Shown here: positions 46,131 through 58,961 of the stretch, one piece after another | Layout: the number at the start of each line of letters is the position of its first letter | Numbering within the stretch: position 1 is the stretch's first letter | The notes under the pieces: model-generated | The model's input: the letters and a program-made list of their open reading frames with translations, nothing else | The model's database searches: none | Told to the model about the DNA's origin: nothing | Translations under genes and position numbers: made by a program | DNA from: Ashinkailepas kermadecensis | Lineage: Eukaryota > Arthropoda > Thecostraca > Neolepadidae | DNA length: 64,000 bases | Reading direction: 5' to 3' | Assembly (NCBI GenBank): GCA_034440615.1 | Contig: JAOTOM010003653.1 | Coordinates: 62,001 to 126,000, forward strand

Positions 46131-47830
46131 CCAAGTAAAAATTTAAAATGTTTTCACAATACTTTTAAGGACATATTTTGTCCTTAAAATACCATATTGC
46201 GCCTGGAGTAAACGTTGACCAATTTGTGGCCATACTATATTCCTGGCAGGGCTGGGTGCGAGATGGTGAAGGCCGAGAACAAAGTATTTTGTCCATCTAA
46301 CTTGTGGAGGACAATTTATATGTGTCTTACATCAGAGCCAACTTTCATAATTACCGTGAGCACCTAAAGGAAGATGACTGACATTTTCAAATTGGTCATT
46401 GAATCATTTAGTAGGAAAACCCAGGCATACATTCCTTTGGTGAATTCTGGATTGTAAATATATAGGGCTAACACTGGGGTTAGGTTTAGTTAAGTTAGGC
46501 TAGGCTATGATTTTGTTGTAAGTTATAAAATGTCATTGGGGGAGGGGGGGCGGGGGTATTTTCTTCTTAATTAAGTTTCTTTTTCTTAAAAAACAGTTCC
46601 AGGGTAGGTTTTATCTTAATTTAAATATTAGTTGAGAACAAAAATTCTTTGAAATTTTCTCTTTTATTCTCAAAAGGAATTTGCTTTCTTGCATAGGTGG
46701 GTAGGCTAGGTTAGGCTAGGCTATACTACACCATTTTTTTCCTTGATTTTGAACATTAATTTTTATGATTTATTACCCAGCTCTAAGCCCATTTTTTGGG
46801 TGATATGTTGCCTCCCAACTGAAAAGCATGCATTTGCAGGAAATAAGTGGTCCCATCATGTTCAACACATTCACAAATATTGCATTAGAAAAGAAATTCC
46901 ATGAAGTCAGAAATTACCTTAGCTGAAATATTACTGGATAAGTGGCATCAACATATTAGACACCTAATACGAAACACATTTCAATTTCCATCACTCATTA
47001 ACTACAACAAAGGGTTACAGCTACCAGTGCAACTCCACACAAGATACATCACAACACAACACAATACAATAAAACTACAACTGAAACTCAGAGACAGCGA
47101 ACATGACGTGTGACATCAACATACGACATAAAGCCTAGGAGAGAGCAATGTAAACAACTGCGCCATTTATGACTCAACTGCGTCATCTAAGAATTTGAGA
47201 AAAAGCGTGCCCCTGAAACGCTGCATTTTGTGATGGTGGTCGTCTAATTCGCAGCCTAACTGAAACTGATAAAATAACAGCTGAACAAGATTCCAAAAGC
47301 ACAGACGCGATATCATAAGATTTTGGAAGTGAGTTGAATTGAAAATATTTTCATTTTAATATACAACAAACCATTAAAACGGCCCAAAAGATGTACCCCA
47401 GATGACGTCATTTGTACCATTCTATGCGACACGCGGGAAGGCATGGGGATGACAAGGGCCTGAATGCACCTAAAGTATTATGATGACTGGAAAAAGTCAT
47501 ACAAACAATCAGCAGTATTGTGTTCATTGGGCCATATGCTAGAGTGCGGCCGCAGGCAGGATGACAGTCAACCAACGTACGACATTTCAATGACTTCCCT
47601 CAGAACTTTTATGCAGGAAACCGAAAGCAAAGTCAAATTATAATATAATAAGATCGGAATTTTCTTCCACGACACATCATCAGAACTGTCCAAAACCTCA
47701 AATGCATGTTCTTCATCACCGAAAAAAACACATAGGAACACGTGACCAGAATAGTTGAACACCTCACATCCGGGGGAAACCATAGATCGGGGAAATTAAA
47801 TACAAACCATGGGGTACATATCAATACTGC
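46131..47830. other. AT-rich, with a TTAAGGACA palindrome and TTAGG-like stretches
   Basis: TTTTAAGGACA (46163-46173) pairs perfectly with TGTCCTTAAAA (46179-46189). Repeated GGTTAGGCTAGGCTA-type sequence lies at about 46480-46510 and 46706-46730. This resembles degenerate arthropod-type TTAGG repeats but is too short to be telomeric. No genes. Confidence 0.4.
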
Positions 47831-47831
47831 A

Positions 47832-47863
<32 letters not shown>

Positions 47864-47870
47864 ATGTGTG
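47831..47870. repeat. (AT)n-(GT)n microsatellite
   Basis: AT run followed by GT run, directly outside the left inverted arm of the Penelope-like element. Confidence 0.9.
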
Positions 47871-48229
47871 TTTGTACTTGGCTAGACACGACAGCATATT
47901 CAGCGTTTGTAACCGTCCACTGTGTGTCTCCGTATGCTCGTATCGTTTTTCGGTTACATACTATGCAAAATATTATCAAATGTTGGCATTTATTCCGAAG
48001 TTTCGACACACTTGGGCATTTTCACGATTCGATAGTTGTTCGATACCTACAGAACCACGAAACATTTGACAGATTGAGAAATATTGATGCGATAAATAAT
48101 TATCTACTTGTCAAAAAACACTTCCACATGCATCTTAACTCCCACTTCCATTTTCCTTTCAGACAACAATGACTCCTCCCCTCCCAATGGTTCATCACTG
48201 CACCATAACCCTATCATACAGTGGTGGAA

Positions 48230-49559
<1,330 letters not shown>

Positions 49560-49930
49560 AGAAACATTAGGAGAGGGGGTGGGGGGGGAGGGTCATTGTT
49601 GTCTGAAATAAAAATGGAAATGGAAGTCAAGATGGAAGTGGAAGTGTTCTTCAACAAGTATAACGTTATTTATCGCATCGATATTTCTCAATCTGTTGAA
49701 TGTTTTGTGGTGCTATGTTAATCGAAAAACTATTGAATCTTGAAAATGGTCCAAGAGGGTTGAAACGTCGGAATAAATGTCAGTATCTGGTAATATTGTG
49801 CATACACATACAGCATGCAACCGAAAAACGATCCGATCATACGACAGCACACAGAGGAAGGTTACACACGCCGAATATGCTGCCGTGCTTAACCAAGTAT
49901 GTACCAGAGAGAGCCTGCTCCCGAAATATA

Positions 49931-49932
<2 letters not shown>

Positions 49933-50004
<72 letters not shown>
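49933..50004. repeat. (TA)n microsatellite
   Basis: A pure TA run of about 70 bp, outside the right arm of the Penelope-like element. Confidence 0.97.
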
Positions 50005-50010
<6 letters not shown>

Positions 50011-50394
50011 TATCAGAATCCAATGCTTAAATTGAGTAAATACCTTGATCTACCCTCCCAGATCGAATTGCTTTTCTATGCTGATGTGAGTGTTCAACAA
50101 CCCTGTTCATGTACTCATGTATACTGTTCCGGTCGTGAACCGTCTGCATTTGAAGGTTGTGATTGCTCTGAGGATACACCGTGCACGCAAATTCGGTTCT
50201 GATTAAAGTATCAATGAATTGTGCATTAAGTTCCAGAAATAAAGGTCAAGGATGTCATTTAAATGCAATTATTTCGTAAAAACATCATGCTTTAACAAAA
50301 ACCAACATATGATTTTAATGATATATTTTTGATGGACCGTTAGCGCTAGGAAGCACGCCACCACGAGCATTACTTCTAACTGAAGTTCTCCCCC
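50005..50394. other. Spacer, nothing recognised
   Basis: Nothing recognised. Confidence 0.4.
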
Positions 50395-50830
50395 GTGGAT
50401 ATTTTCCAGCTTTACGCCCGCTTCCGCCCCTCCCCGCAACGGTTTCGGTTGCCACCTCTCTCCTCTTTCTCCCACACAGCTCTCGTCTCCATCTCCCCTC
50501 CATCTCCTCCACGCGCGTCGCTTTCGTCCCTTCCGCAGTGTCAGCCCTCCTCACCTCTGCCGACAATCAATAGCCGGCCGGCCGAGCACGCACCGCCACC
50601 GCCGCCGCTTCCCGGTCCCGGTCCCGGTCCCGGTCCCGGTTCCGGTCGGCGGAACTGAGGTGTGCGTCATGGCCCGAACAGCCGAGAACGTGCCGCCGCC
50701 GGCCAGCCGGGTCGAATGGCGGCGACGGCTCGATATTGACGCTGCTGATCAACCCAGAGTTCGCTCTGACGGCAAATCAGTCGGTCGTCGTCGGCCATTC
50801 ACTATCACTGGCATCCGGGTAGGCTGCGTT
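50395..50830 (+). promoter_or_regulatory. GC-rich stretch with (CCCGGT)6 and a possible short first exon
   Basis: Pyrimidine-rich then GC-rich DNA contains six CCCGGT hexamers at 50611-50646. An ATG at 50669, in good context (CGTCATGG), opens 50 codons (MARTAENVPPPASRVEWRRR and on) to GG/GTAGGC at 50819, a moderate donor-like site. No homologue recognised and no second exon found. A 5' exon is one possibility, chance another. Confidence 0.2.
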
Positions 50831-50924
50831 TCCTTTTTCCTTCCGCAGTGGCGGCGTGCGGCTGTCTTGTTCTGGAGGCCACTGCGTGCACTAGAGCAGT
50901 CTTTCACGGAGTGCACACGTCCGC

Positions 50925-51163
50925 CCGCTGCTGCCTTCGGGGTACAGGTGACCACCTGATCGCCGCGTCCACCGCTGCTGCCATCGGGGTACAGGTCACC
51001 ACCTGATCGCCACGTCCGTCCGCTGCTGCCATCGGGGTACAGGTCACCACCTGATCGCCACGTCCGTCCGCTGCTGCCATCGGGGCACAGGTCACCACCT
51101 GATCGCCACGTCCGCCCGCTGCTGCCATCGGGGTACAGGTCACCAACTGATCGCCCTCGGTGT
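50925..51163. repeat. Minisatellite, 48-bp unit, 5 copies
   Basis: Units begin CCGCTGCTGCCATCGGGG and contain TACAGGTCACCACCTGATCG, at 50925, 50972, 51020, 51068 and 51116. The minus frame reads DLYPDGSSGRTWRSGG repeats. Not a gene. Confidence 0.95.
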
Positions 51164-52084
51164 CCGTGGTTGATTTGCACCACGAGTACACCAGCTGAAG
51201 GGAGTATCAGGAATTCTTCACTGACACCGACAGGTATCTGGAATGCATCAGAGCCAGGAGCCGATCCAGGAATTTTAGTGAGGTGGATAGCAACACTCGT
51301 CTGGACGGGCGCTATTTCCCCGGAGGAGATCATTGATTGGGGAAATGTCAGGGGTGCAGTCGAATGTCTCAGGAGGGGCGCCTTGGTTCAATCAGAGGAG
51401 CGCTACATCTCCATGGAGTGGGCATATGTACCCTGCTCCCTCACCTCTCCTTTGGATCCGTCCACTCTCCATCAGACATTTTTGTTTTGGTGTCGTTGGA
51501 GCGGGCTAAGCTATGGTATTTTGTGCGGATACACGTAACTGTGAACTGTGGATGCACGTATATTATCCAGATATTCTGGGATTTTTTTGTTTGTTTCGTT
51601 CGCATTACTTACCGTCCGACGTGAACACTCCACACCGCTTCCACAAAGCTTTGCCAAGTTTTGTTATAAGAATCTCGCTAAGTTGCTTTTTCGAGCCGGA
51701 TAGTTTACAGGCTGACTTGTTGCTGTGGTGTTGTCTGTAATCATGCACAGACTGCAGGCCCAGTTATCCAGCTTCATTCGTTGCCGTTGTTGATGATTGG
51801 CTCCTGTTGCCGGTGGAATACAGGCGAATTAATGCGTGACCAGCTGGCCGGTGTGTCGTGCATTGGGACGGAACTAGCAGTAGCACTTTATCCGCTGCGG
51901 ATCATTGTGCACCCCGAGACGCTGTTTGCCGGTCGCCGGCGGTCGAGAGGCGTCCCCGATCATTATCTTGCAAAGCTCCTGGACACGCGTCCAGTGGGAG
52001 ACGTATCTGAGATCTCGTGGACCCTAACTGGCAGTCACGATGGACGAACGGGCAGACGAGCGCGGCGGCGTAAACTCCAATGTA
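51164..52084. other. Unassigned
   Basis: Several short frames, no recognised domain. Nothing else seen. Confidence 0.4.
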
Positions 52085-52226
52085 CAGTCTCGTGAACCAC
52101 TACCGGGACGCACCGTCCAGTCTCGTGGACCACTATCAGGACTCGCCGTACAGTCTCGTGGACCACTACAGGAACTCGCCGTACAGTCTCGTGGACCACT
52201 ACGGGGACTCGCCGTACAGTCTGGCA
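52085..52226. repeat. Minisatellite, 33-bp unit, 4 copies plus a part
   Basis: Units begin CAGTCTCGTGGACCACTA at 52085, 52118, 52151 and 52184, with a partial copy at 52217. Frames read YSLVDHYRDSP repeats. Confidence 0.95.
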
Positions 52227-53069
52227 GACGTCACAGTTTGGCGAATTCTACGGGCGGCGACCGCCGCTCCCATGGACCGGTTTCCTGGCCTATGTCGCGC
52301 AGATGCCCTCCGTCTTGAGGCTTTGTCGCATGTCGCGCCGCAGTGAGCCTCCAAAGAGTCGGCCGACACCGACCCTCGCCGCGGGGTGACGCGTTTTTTG
52401 TCCATTGCCAGCACACCGCGGGAGCGCAGTCTTTCATTGAAACACCGGCCCAGACCAGGTGCCCGAAACCTACATTGGATTGCGGGTAGAAACGAGTCGC
52501 CAAGCAGCAGAAAGCGCTAAATGATCTACCATGGTCGGTGCGCCCTAAAACCCAAATCACACACGAGTCGCCAAGCAGCGTAAAAACAGCGCAGGCTTCA
52601 TATCTCACCACCAGCTCACATTATTACTTTGATCAGATAGTACCAATTACTTCACCATCTCAGAGGTTAGGGGCGGATACAGATGGGCACTGGGAACATG
52701 TCCCCATGGAAAGGTGGCACTCCTCTGACCGGAAAGAGGTGCCCCTCGGTGGAGGCTTGAGTACTTACACGCGAGCCGCTTAGCGAATTTTCAGGCCAAG
52801 GCGCCCCTCCATGGCCTTTCGCAGTGGCACCCCTCCGAGTAAATGGCGTCTCTCCTGACGAGTGCTCCCGTCGCTTGCAAATTCTTGGATCCACCCTGAC
52901 AGAAGTCTAGGAGTCTAGAAGATTGGGTACGTGCAGACATAATCGACGTAAAATGCCGCTTCGATTTAACGCGCCCTTGAGGCCAGTACCAGTGAAATGA
53001 TAATAATTCGACGCCGTACGGACACTTGATTTGAAAGTACCCGGTCACTTCCCGACATTTTTTCCCGTC
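52227..53069. other. Unassigned
   Basis: The phrase ACGAGTCGCCAAGCAGC occurs twice (about 52492 and 52563), about 70 bp apart. Otherwise nothing recognised. Confidence 0.4.
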
Positions 53070-53710
53070 TTTAGCAGAGGCAGAGTGCCATCCGCTAGAG
53101 ATTGTTACGTTAAATAAATGGTTACGTTAATCCGGCTTATGTGGCATCCGGTTATATCAAAGAAGCAAGAGAGGAAAGAGGAGACGCCGGCAAACAAAGA
53201 ACGTGGCGTAAAGGGCCGATACATACATAGCATACAGGTTCATACACGGACATACATACATACATACACAACAATCAGAAGAACACTTGGAGTGTGGACA
53301 GCATCGTAACCTGCCGAGAGGCTCCACTGCCCACCTGCAACCTGAAAGGCGAAGCGGAGGCCCGGCGCCCAGGGCAAGTCGTAGGCGTCGGGCCCGACCT
53401 TGTATGTGTAGGTGCATGTTTGAGTTAAAGCTTAGGAAAACCTGAGAAGGGGAAAAGCCAAGCAGCTTGGAAAACCCGTAGGTGAAAAACCAAGCGCAAT
53501 TTATAAGGAGAACCGTCCGTTTTTGCCAAATTGGATCGGTCTCTTCCTACCTAGTGTAAAATATCCTATATGTATGTGTTTTTCGACGACGGAAAGGAAC
53601 ACGTGTGTAACGTAGCCATACAGATAATATAGGGTGTAACGCGTGTTAAATATCCATCAACTTCTCATCAAATCAGGTGGAGCCGGGTAACGTGTGACAG
53701 AGAAATCAAA

Positions 53711-56700
53711 TCAGTTCGGAAAGCTTGGTATTGTGTAAAAACCAGAGGAGCAGATCGAGGAGTGCCGGGTGGTCATTCCCGAGGAGTGCCCGGAGCGATA
53801 TCTGCATATTGTTGCAGTTGAAATAGTGGAGCGATGAGGAGCATATGCTGGACATGTGAGTAAAACGTGGGCGACAGTGATGCGAACTCGGCATGTGATG
53901 CAGATCGGGGGCTGACGTGATCGATTAAAAATGTAATTGTGTGTTAAGCTGGGGTGTCCGAGGCGAAGTCTAGCGAGTACCACCTCACTCAAACGGGAGT
54001 CTTGGTGGGAAGAGGGCCATTGGAGAGTGTGGGTTTGATAGTGTGTAGGTGTGTAGTGTCGTGTGACCAGCAGGCCTGGATATATTTGTGGAATAACATA
54101 TTGGCTACAGTTAGGAGATCACCGGGTGGTACTGGGACATGATTATCCTGGGGGAGGTCTATTGCCGCCCTTGCAAGGCCGTCCGCGCGCTCTTTACCCG
54201 GGATACCCCTATGTCCAGGGATTCAGAGAAGAGTGAGCTGTAGGTGTGCGTGGTTGTCATGATAGAGGTGTCGGATGGCGTGGAGTGTGGGGTGTGTGGT
54301 GTTGTGGATGGCCGCGAGGGCGTCAACGGAGGATCGTGTCAGTGCAGATTGTGGTAGGGGTAGTGATGTGTCGTGCTATGATGTGTTGGAGGCAAGTGAG
54401 TATGGCGACTAATTCTGCTGTGTATACCGAATGATGTACTGTTAATTTGATTTGGCCGGTGTCGGGCCCACCGCACCAGGCGGCGCCCGTACCATTGCTG
54501 GTACGGGAGTCGTCAGTGTAGACGAATGTGTGTTGTGGGTGGGCCTCTTGATATTTAAAAAATTTGACTTGAACGTCGATGGGGGTAAGTAGGGTTTTGT
54601 TGTGCCGAAAGAGATACTCGAGTTTGGGATGTTTCATGTACCAGAATGTGAGAAGGGGGGGGGGGGGAGTTCGGTCAGGGGTTACATCAGGAAATTTTAG
54701 GGCGTATTTGAGAACTTGCTTCAAGTGAATAGTAATGCTGTATTTATTTTTGTTTCTGGAGAGCCGAACAGGGGGTTTAGACCATGCAACATTGGAGGGG
54801 TGATTTGGTTGTGTTGTTGTTCTGAAGTGGTACCAAACGAGTTGTGGTGTTCTGCGGTGTTGTAGGCTAGGGAGATTGACCTCATCCCGGAGACTAGTGA
54901 TAGATGTGGTGCGGTGTGCTCCGGTGATGAGGAGGAGTATGTATGTAATACGTGGTTTTGTGTGCATTCTAGTGATTTGGTGAGTGAGGGGGATATATGA
55001 TCGAAGAAAAACGCATTGTATTCCACGATTGAACGAATCAGTGCAATGTAGATTTAACTAAGGGTAGTCCTGTCTGCACCCCAGTCGCGCCCGGAGATGC
55101 AGCGCAGGATATTAAGACGAACAGCGCAGCGCTGTTTAATAAAGGTAATGTGGGGGCCCAAATAGAGTCCTTTGTCTAGGATAACTCCGAGATATTTGAA
55201 GGAGTTTTGGAGGGGGATAATTTCATCGCGATAGCGGAGCTGTTTAGTAGGGGGATGTATCTGGGAAGCCTGGAAAAGAGCATTGTGACAGATTTAGTGG
55301 GGGAGATCTGTAGCCCCCAGAGGGAGCACCATGAATCAATGTGGTTCATGGCGAGTTGTATGTAATGGTTAGCCGTGTTTGCTAATGGATGGGTACACCA
55401 GATGGCTAAATCATCGGCGTATATAGAATATTTTAGAAGGGGAGAAATCAGGGGAAGTTGGTCTAAGGCATCGTCAATCATAATGAGAAATAAGGTTGGT
55501 GACAGGACGCTGCCTTGCGGCACGCCTTGCTCAAGAGTGTGTGTCTGAGAATTGATGTTGCCGCAGCGGACGACAAAGGAACGGTTTTTGAGAAAGCTCG
55601 CGATGAAAGTGGTCATTCTGCCCATTATACCAATTCGGTGCAATTTAATTAAAATGGCAGAGCTATGTACTTTATTGAATGCGAATTTTTATCTAGAAAA
55701 AGGGCGATAGTTTCGGATTTTTTCGCGAAGCCACGCTGGATCGAGTCTACAATTTCGAGCAGGTTGTCAGCGGTGTTTCGCTTGGGTCGGAAGCCGCTCT
55801 GAAAAGGGGAGATCATTTTGTTGTTTTCAAGATAGACTCTGATTCGTCCATTGACCATGCGCTCAAAATTTTGCAAACACAACTAGTGAGAGAGATAGGG
55901 CGATAGCTGGAGGGGAGGTGTCGAGGTTTGAAAGGTTTGGCGATAGGAATGATAGTGCCGGTAGACCAGGAGGCTGGGAAAGAATCGTCAGTCCATAATT
56001 GATTTAGTGCCGAGAGGAGGTTGTCTTTGCCTTGGTCAGAGAGGTTTTGAAAAAAGGGATATGCCAGTCGATCAGGTCCAACAGCTGCATTTGGTGCTTT
56101 GGAGAGGGATACATTTAGTTCATAGAGGGTAAAGAGGGCGTTGTAGGGCTCAGAGTTGTCGGAGCCAAAGTGACAAGCGGCAAGAGTGTTGCGGATAAAT
56201 GAGGTGGTGTGGTGTGAGTATTGAGCGTTGAAGGATATGTCAGAGTAATAGGTGGCGAAGTGTTCCACGACGGCTGTAGGTTCTGTTATTTTCTGTTGAT
56301 TAATTGTCAGTTGTGGGAATGCGCGGTGTGGGGCTCTGCCATTGGTGAAGGAGCTAATTTGAGTCCAGATTTGAGTTGCCAGCTGCGTTTTTTGGCCGAA
56401 AGGATAATTTGCTGACAACGTAGTTTTTCCTCGCGGGCTTCTACCATGTTTTGTACGGTGAGGTTTTTACGAAATTTCCGCTCAGCCCGCCGTCGCAAGG
56501 CGACGGCTCGTTGGCACTCGTCGTTCCACCACGGCGCGTGTTTACGGTCGGATGGTCGGCGAGTTTTGGGTACGTGTTTTTCTGCCGCGAGTAATATGGT
56601 ATCAAGCAATGCTGAAATTGGGAGGTGAGACTGGGGCGGGATGAGATTATCAATTTTCTGGGTAAAAGACGGCCATTTCGCTTTGCGAACGTTCCAGTTT

Positions 56701-57407
56701 GGAATAAATATACGATCTCTAGACTGGGCTGAGCGTTCGAGTGTGACCTGGATGGGGAAGTGATCACTAAAAAGGGGGTCGGGTTGGACGTGCCAGGAGA
56801 AAAGTGGTGAGATAGAAGCTGAAGCTAGGGAGAGGTCAATGGCAGACGGACGGAACGGGGCATGTCTGAGTTGTGTGTGGGTGTTTGGTCATTTAGGAAG
56901 ACCATGTTGTGAGTGTTGAGGAGTGTTTCAATGTGATGTCCGCGCGGAGATGTGCTGTGGCAATCCCATGCCTGGTGATGGGCATTGAGGTCGCCCAGCA
57001 CCAGACAGGGGTGTGGCAGGAGACCGAAGAGATTGGTTACAGAAACTAAAGATAGCGTAGAAGAGGGGGGGGAGGTAAAGAGAGAGTACAGTGAGCTCTA
57101 TTTGTGCAATTTGGACAGATACTGTAACGAAATTCAGGTCATTGGGGATGGTGATCGGACGATGAAGAAGGGTATTCGAGACATATATGGCAATCCCGCC
57201 GCCGCGGGATGTAGAATTTCTGTTGTGGGTATAGAGGGTATAGCCAAAGATCTTAAAATTGTATGGATCATTGTCGCGCCATCTGGTCTCCTGAACGGCG
57301 GCAATCAATGGTTTATTTTTGATGATATATTCCTTGAATTCTGCCCAATGTGATATGAGTGACCTCGTATTCCACTGGAGCAAGAATTCAGTGGTGCGTG
57401 TCTGCAT
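53711..57407 (-). pseudogene. I-group LINE ORF2: endonuclease, RT, RNase H, zinc-knuckle
   Basis: ATG at 57407. The APE-type endonuclease shows LLQWNTRSL, AVQETRW and RGGGIAIYV, then after a frameshift near 57050 LGDLNAHHQAWD. Further frame changes lead to AIDLSLAS and SDHFPI. APWWNDECQRA follows near 56540. RT: VGPDRLAYPFFQNL, YRPISLTSCVCKI, frameshift near 55860, FQSGFRPKRNTADN, QGSVLSPTLF and an intact YADDLAIW near 55420. RNase H (54760-54240): the usual DGS is DDS (YTDDSR, about 54512), then VYTAELVAI and CTD, followed by a frameshift. A zinc-knuckle (CRVRITVAHVLLTC) lies near 53890. At least six frame breaks in all. The protein would have nicked DNA, copied RNA and removed RNA from the hybrid. 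It belongs with the copy at 9.9 kb and is a cousin of the one at 14-16.7 kb. Confidence 0.88.
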
Positions 57408-58010
57408 TAGTGCTGGTGGTGGTGATCACGCCCCCGCAGGCGTGTGTGCGGCGGGGAGGGTGTGGCGGCGTCGTCCGACTCATAGGAGTCGAACGACTCT
57501 GAGGTAGGGGAGGGGAGCTTTGGATCCCTGGGGTTGTCCGGGCTCGGGGACCGGGAGAGGGGATCTCCCTGGGTGGCCAGAGAGGGGGGACGTGGGGATG
57601 TGGTGTGGCCCTGGGGGGGGGGGGGGCTGCGCTGGGGAGGCCTGTTCCTCGGTGGGCGGGACTGCCTGGTGGCGGTGGGTTAGCCGGGTGCCAGTGGGAC
57701 CCGCGACGGGGGCGGGGCACGTGGCCGGCGGCGGGGAAGCCTTTGCCTCGGTGGGCTGGGCAACCTGTTGGCGGAGGGGTTGCCGGGCGGAGATAGGACC
57801 CGCGACAGTGCCGGGTCGTCCGGACGACCGAGGGGGAGTTGTGGAGGAGGGGGCAGGGCGGGACTCCGATGGTCCTGGCGAGAGGGACGGGGTGCGGGTA
57901 GCCGCCTCTGTTGGGGTCGGCCATAGGGGGGCCAGCTGGGGCCGGGTCCACACGGCTGGAGCGGACGGGGGTGGAGGACCGCGCTGGATAGCTAACTACC
58001 GGACACAGGG
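57388..58010 (-). pseudogene. I-group LINE ORF1 C-terminal tail, proline-rich
   Basis: An open frame of about 200 codons on the minus strand ends at TGA 57388-57390, 20 nt inside ORF2, whose ATG is at 57407. The overlap of the two frames is the usual ORF1/ORF2 layout of LINEs. The product is rich in Pro, Arg, Gly and Thr (for example PAHRGKGFPAAGH, PAHRGTGLPSA, TPPHPPRRTHACGG) with no zinc-knuckle visible. This would be the tail of the RNA-binding ORF1 protein. Its N-terminus is lost where the Harbinger-related sequence begins. Confidence 0.5.
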
Positions 58011-58013
58011 CTG

Positions 58014-58680
58014 TCACTATGTATTGGCGGCGGCCGAAGTCCCCAAAATTATCATAACCGTGCGGTGGCCGCACGGTAGAATACTGTAGCCGTGAGGCGA
58101 TCTCAAGGTTTTTGCTCGTCGCAGGAGCTTACGATTTTTTAAATTTGACATTAAACTTGTTTTCCGGAAATCGCAAGGCCGTAGGCCGTGACCCCGCCGC
58201 ATGTAGTATCGCAAGGTCACTGTGCGGTGGCCGTGAGGTGACTTCAAGGTCACCTCACGGTTTTTACCCGGTCTAGAAAATCCTAGATCTGAGTGCTTAG
58301 AAAATCGTACGGCAGCCGCAACAACCGTGAGGCCTTCTTATTCCTCGGTCACATATGATGCTTCCGCCGCACGGTTCTGCGGTCTGTTGTTTGTAGATGG
58401 GATTTTTACATATCGTACGGTTTTGCGGGCTGCGGAAGCAATGTTCACAAATGTTACGGGCTCCGCACGGCAATCGCAAAAGTCATGAAATCAAAATGCG
58501 TGATGAAACCGCAGGGCGCTAGTTAACAAATCGCGAGGCGCCCTCACGGCGACCGCAAGGAAATCGCAAGGCGCCCCCTCGGTTGTTGCGGCCGCCGCAA
58601 GGGCGCCGTGAGGCCGCCGCAAGGGCGCCGTGAGGCCGCCGCAAGGTCTCCTTGCGACGCCCTTGCGGCCGCCGACAATT
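58014..58680. repeat. Left composite inverted-repeat end of the Harbinger element
   Basis: Block A (58014-58290) contains CCGTGCGGTGGCCGCACGG, an almost perfect palindrome, and GGTGACTTCAAGGTCACCTC. A short block C (about 58296-58340, CGTACGGCAGCCGCAACAAC) follows, then block B (58345-58680) with CGGTTTTGCGG, GGGCTCCGCACGG and GCCGCAAGGGCGCCGTGAGG. The reverse complements of A, C and B lie at 61950-62200, 61895-61945 and 62275-62580. The CGTACGG/CGCAAGG words recur throughout, so each block also folds on itself. Confidence 0.75.
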
Positions 58681-58961
58681 TAGAAAAAGTGACATTTTAG
58701 TTTTCTATGACATTGCTGTGTTTTATGAGTTTTATGAGACATTGTCGCATAAATGAGTTACATTTCAAGGAACGTATCTTTGCTATGCTCCACCTTTGGT
58801 AATATATAAGTTGTGTCATTGAGCTTTACTGAGGCATACAATAATGTTATATAACTTAAACTACACATTATGAATATTGCTCATAATATTAGACTTTCAT
58901 TCTTTACAAATCAAAGTTGTATATGTTCCGTTTCATTTATAGCATCTTATTATATGCACCT
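58681..58961. other. AT-rich internal segment of the Harbinger element
   Basis: Between the inverted-repeat block and the transposase stop codon. AT-rich, nothing else seen. Confidence 0.5.

Larger units (their letters stand above)
53070..58010 (-). mobile_element. Near full-length I-group LINE
   Basis: Order on the minus strand: ORF1 tail (58010-57388), ORF2 with endonuclease, RT, RNase H and zinc-knuckle (57407-53711), 3' UTR (about 53700-53130) and a shared 39-bp end motif (53108-53070). The same 3' UTR occurs at 11.0-11.5 kb and 11.6-12.0 kb. The 5' end is cut where the palindromic Harbinger-related sequence starts at about 58014. Many frameshifts show it is inactive. Confidence 0.85.

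Noticed and set aside
46470..46740. TTAGG-like telomeric repeat
   Set aside because: Only a few imperfect GGTTAGGCTAGG words, no array.
47672..47700. CTGATGATG on the minus strand as a hammerhead core outside the Penelope arm
   Set aside because: No matching GAAAC and no stem II; most likely chance.
57388..58089. Proline-rich host protein (228-codon minus frame) or 189-codon plus frame
   Set aside because: The position directly before the LINE ORF2 with a 20-nt overlap fits ORF1 better. The first part of the frame lies in the Harbinger inverted repeat.
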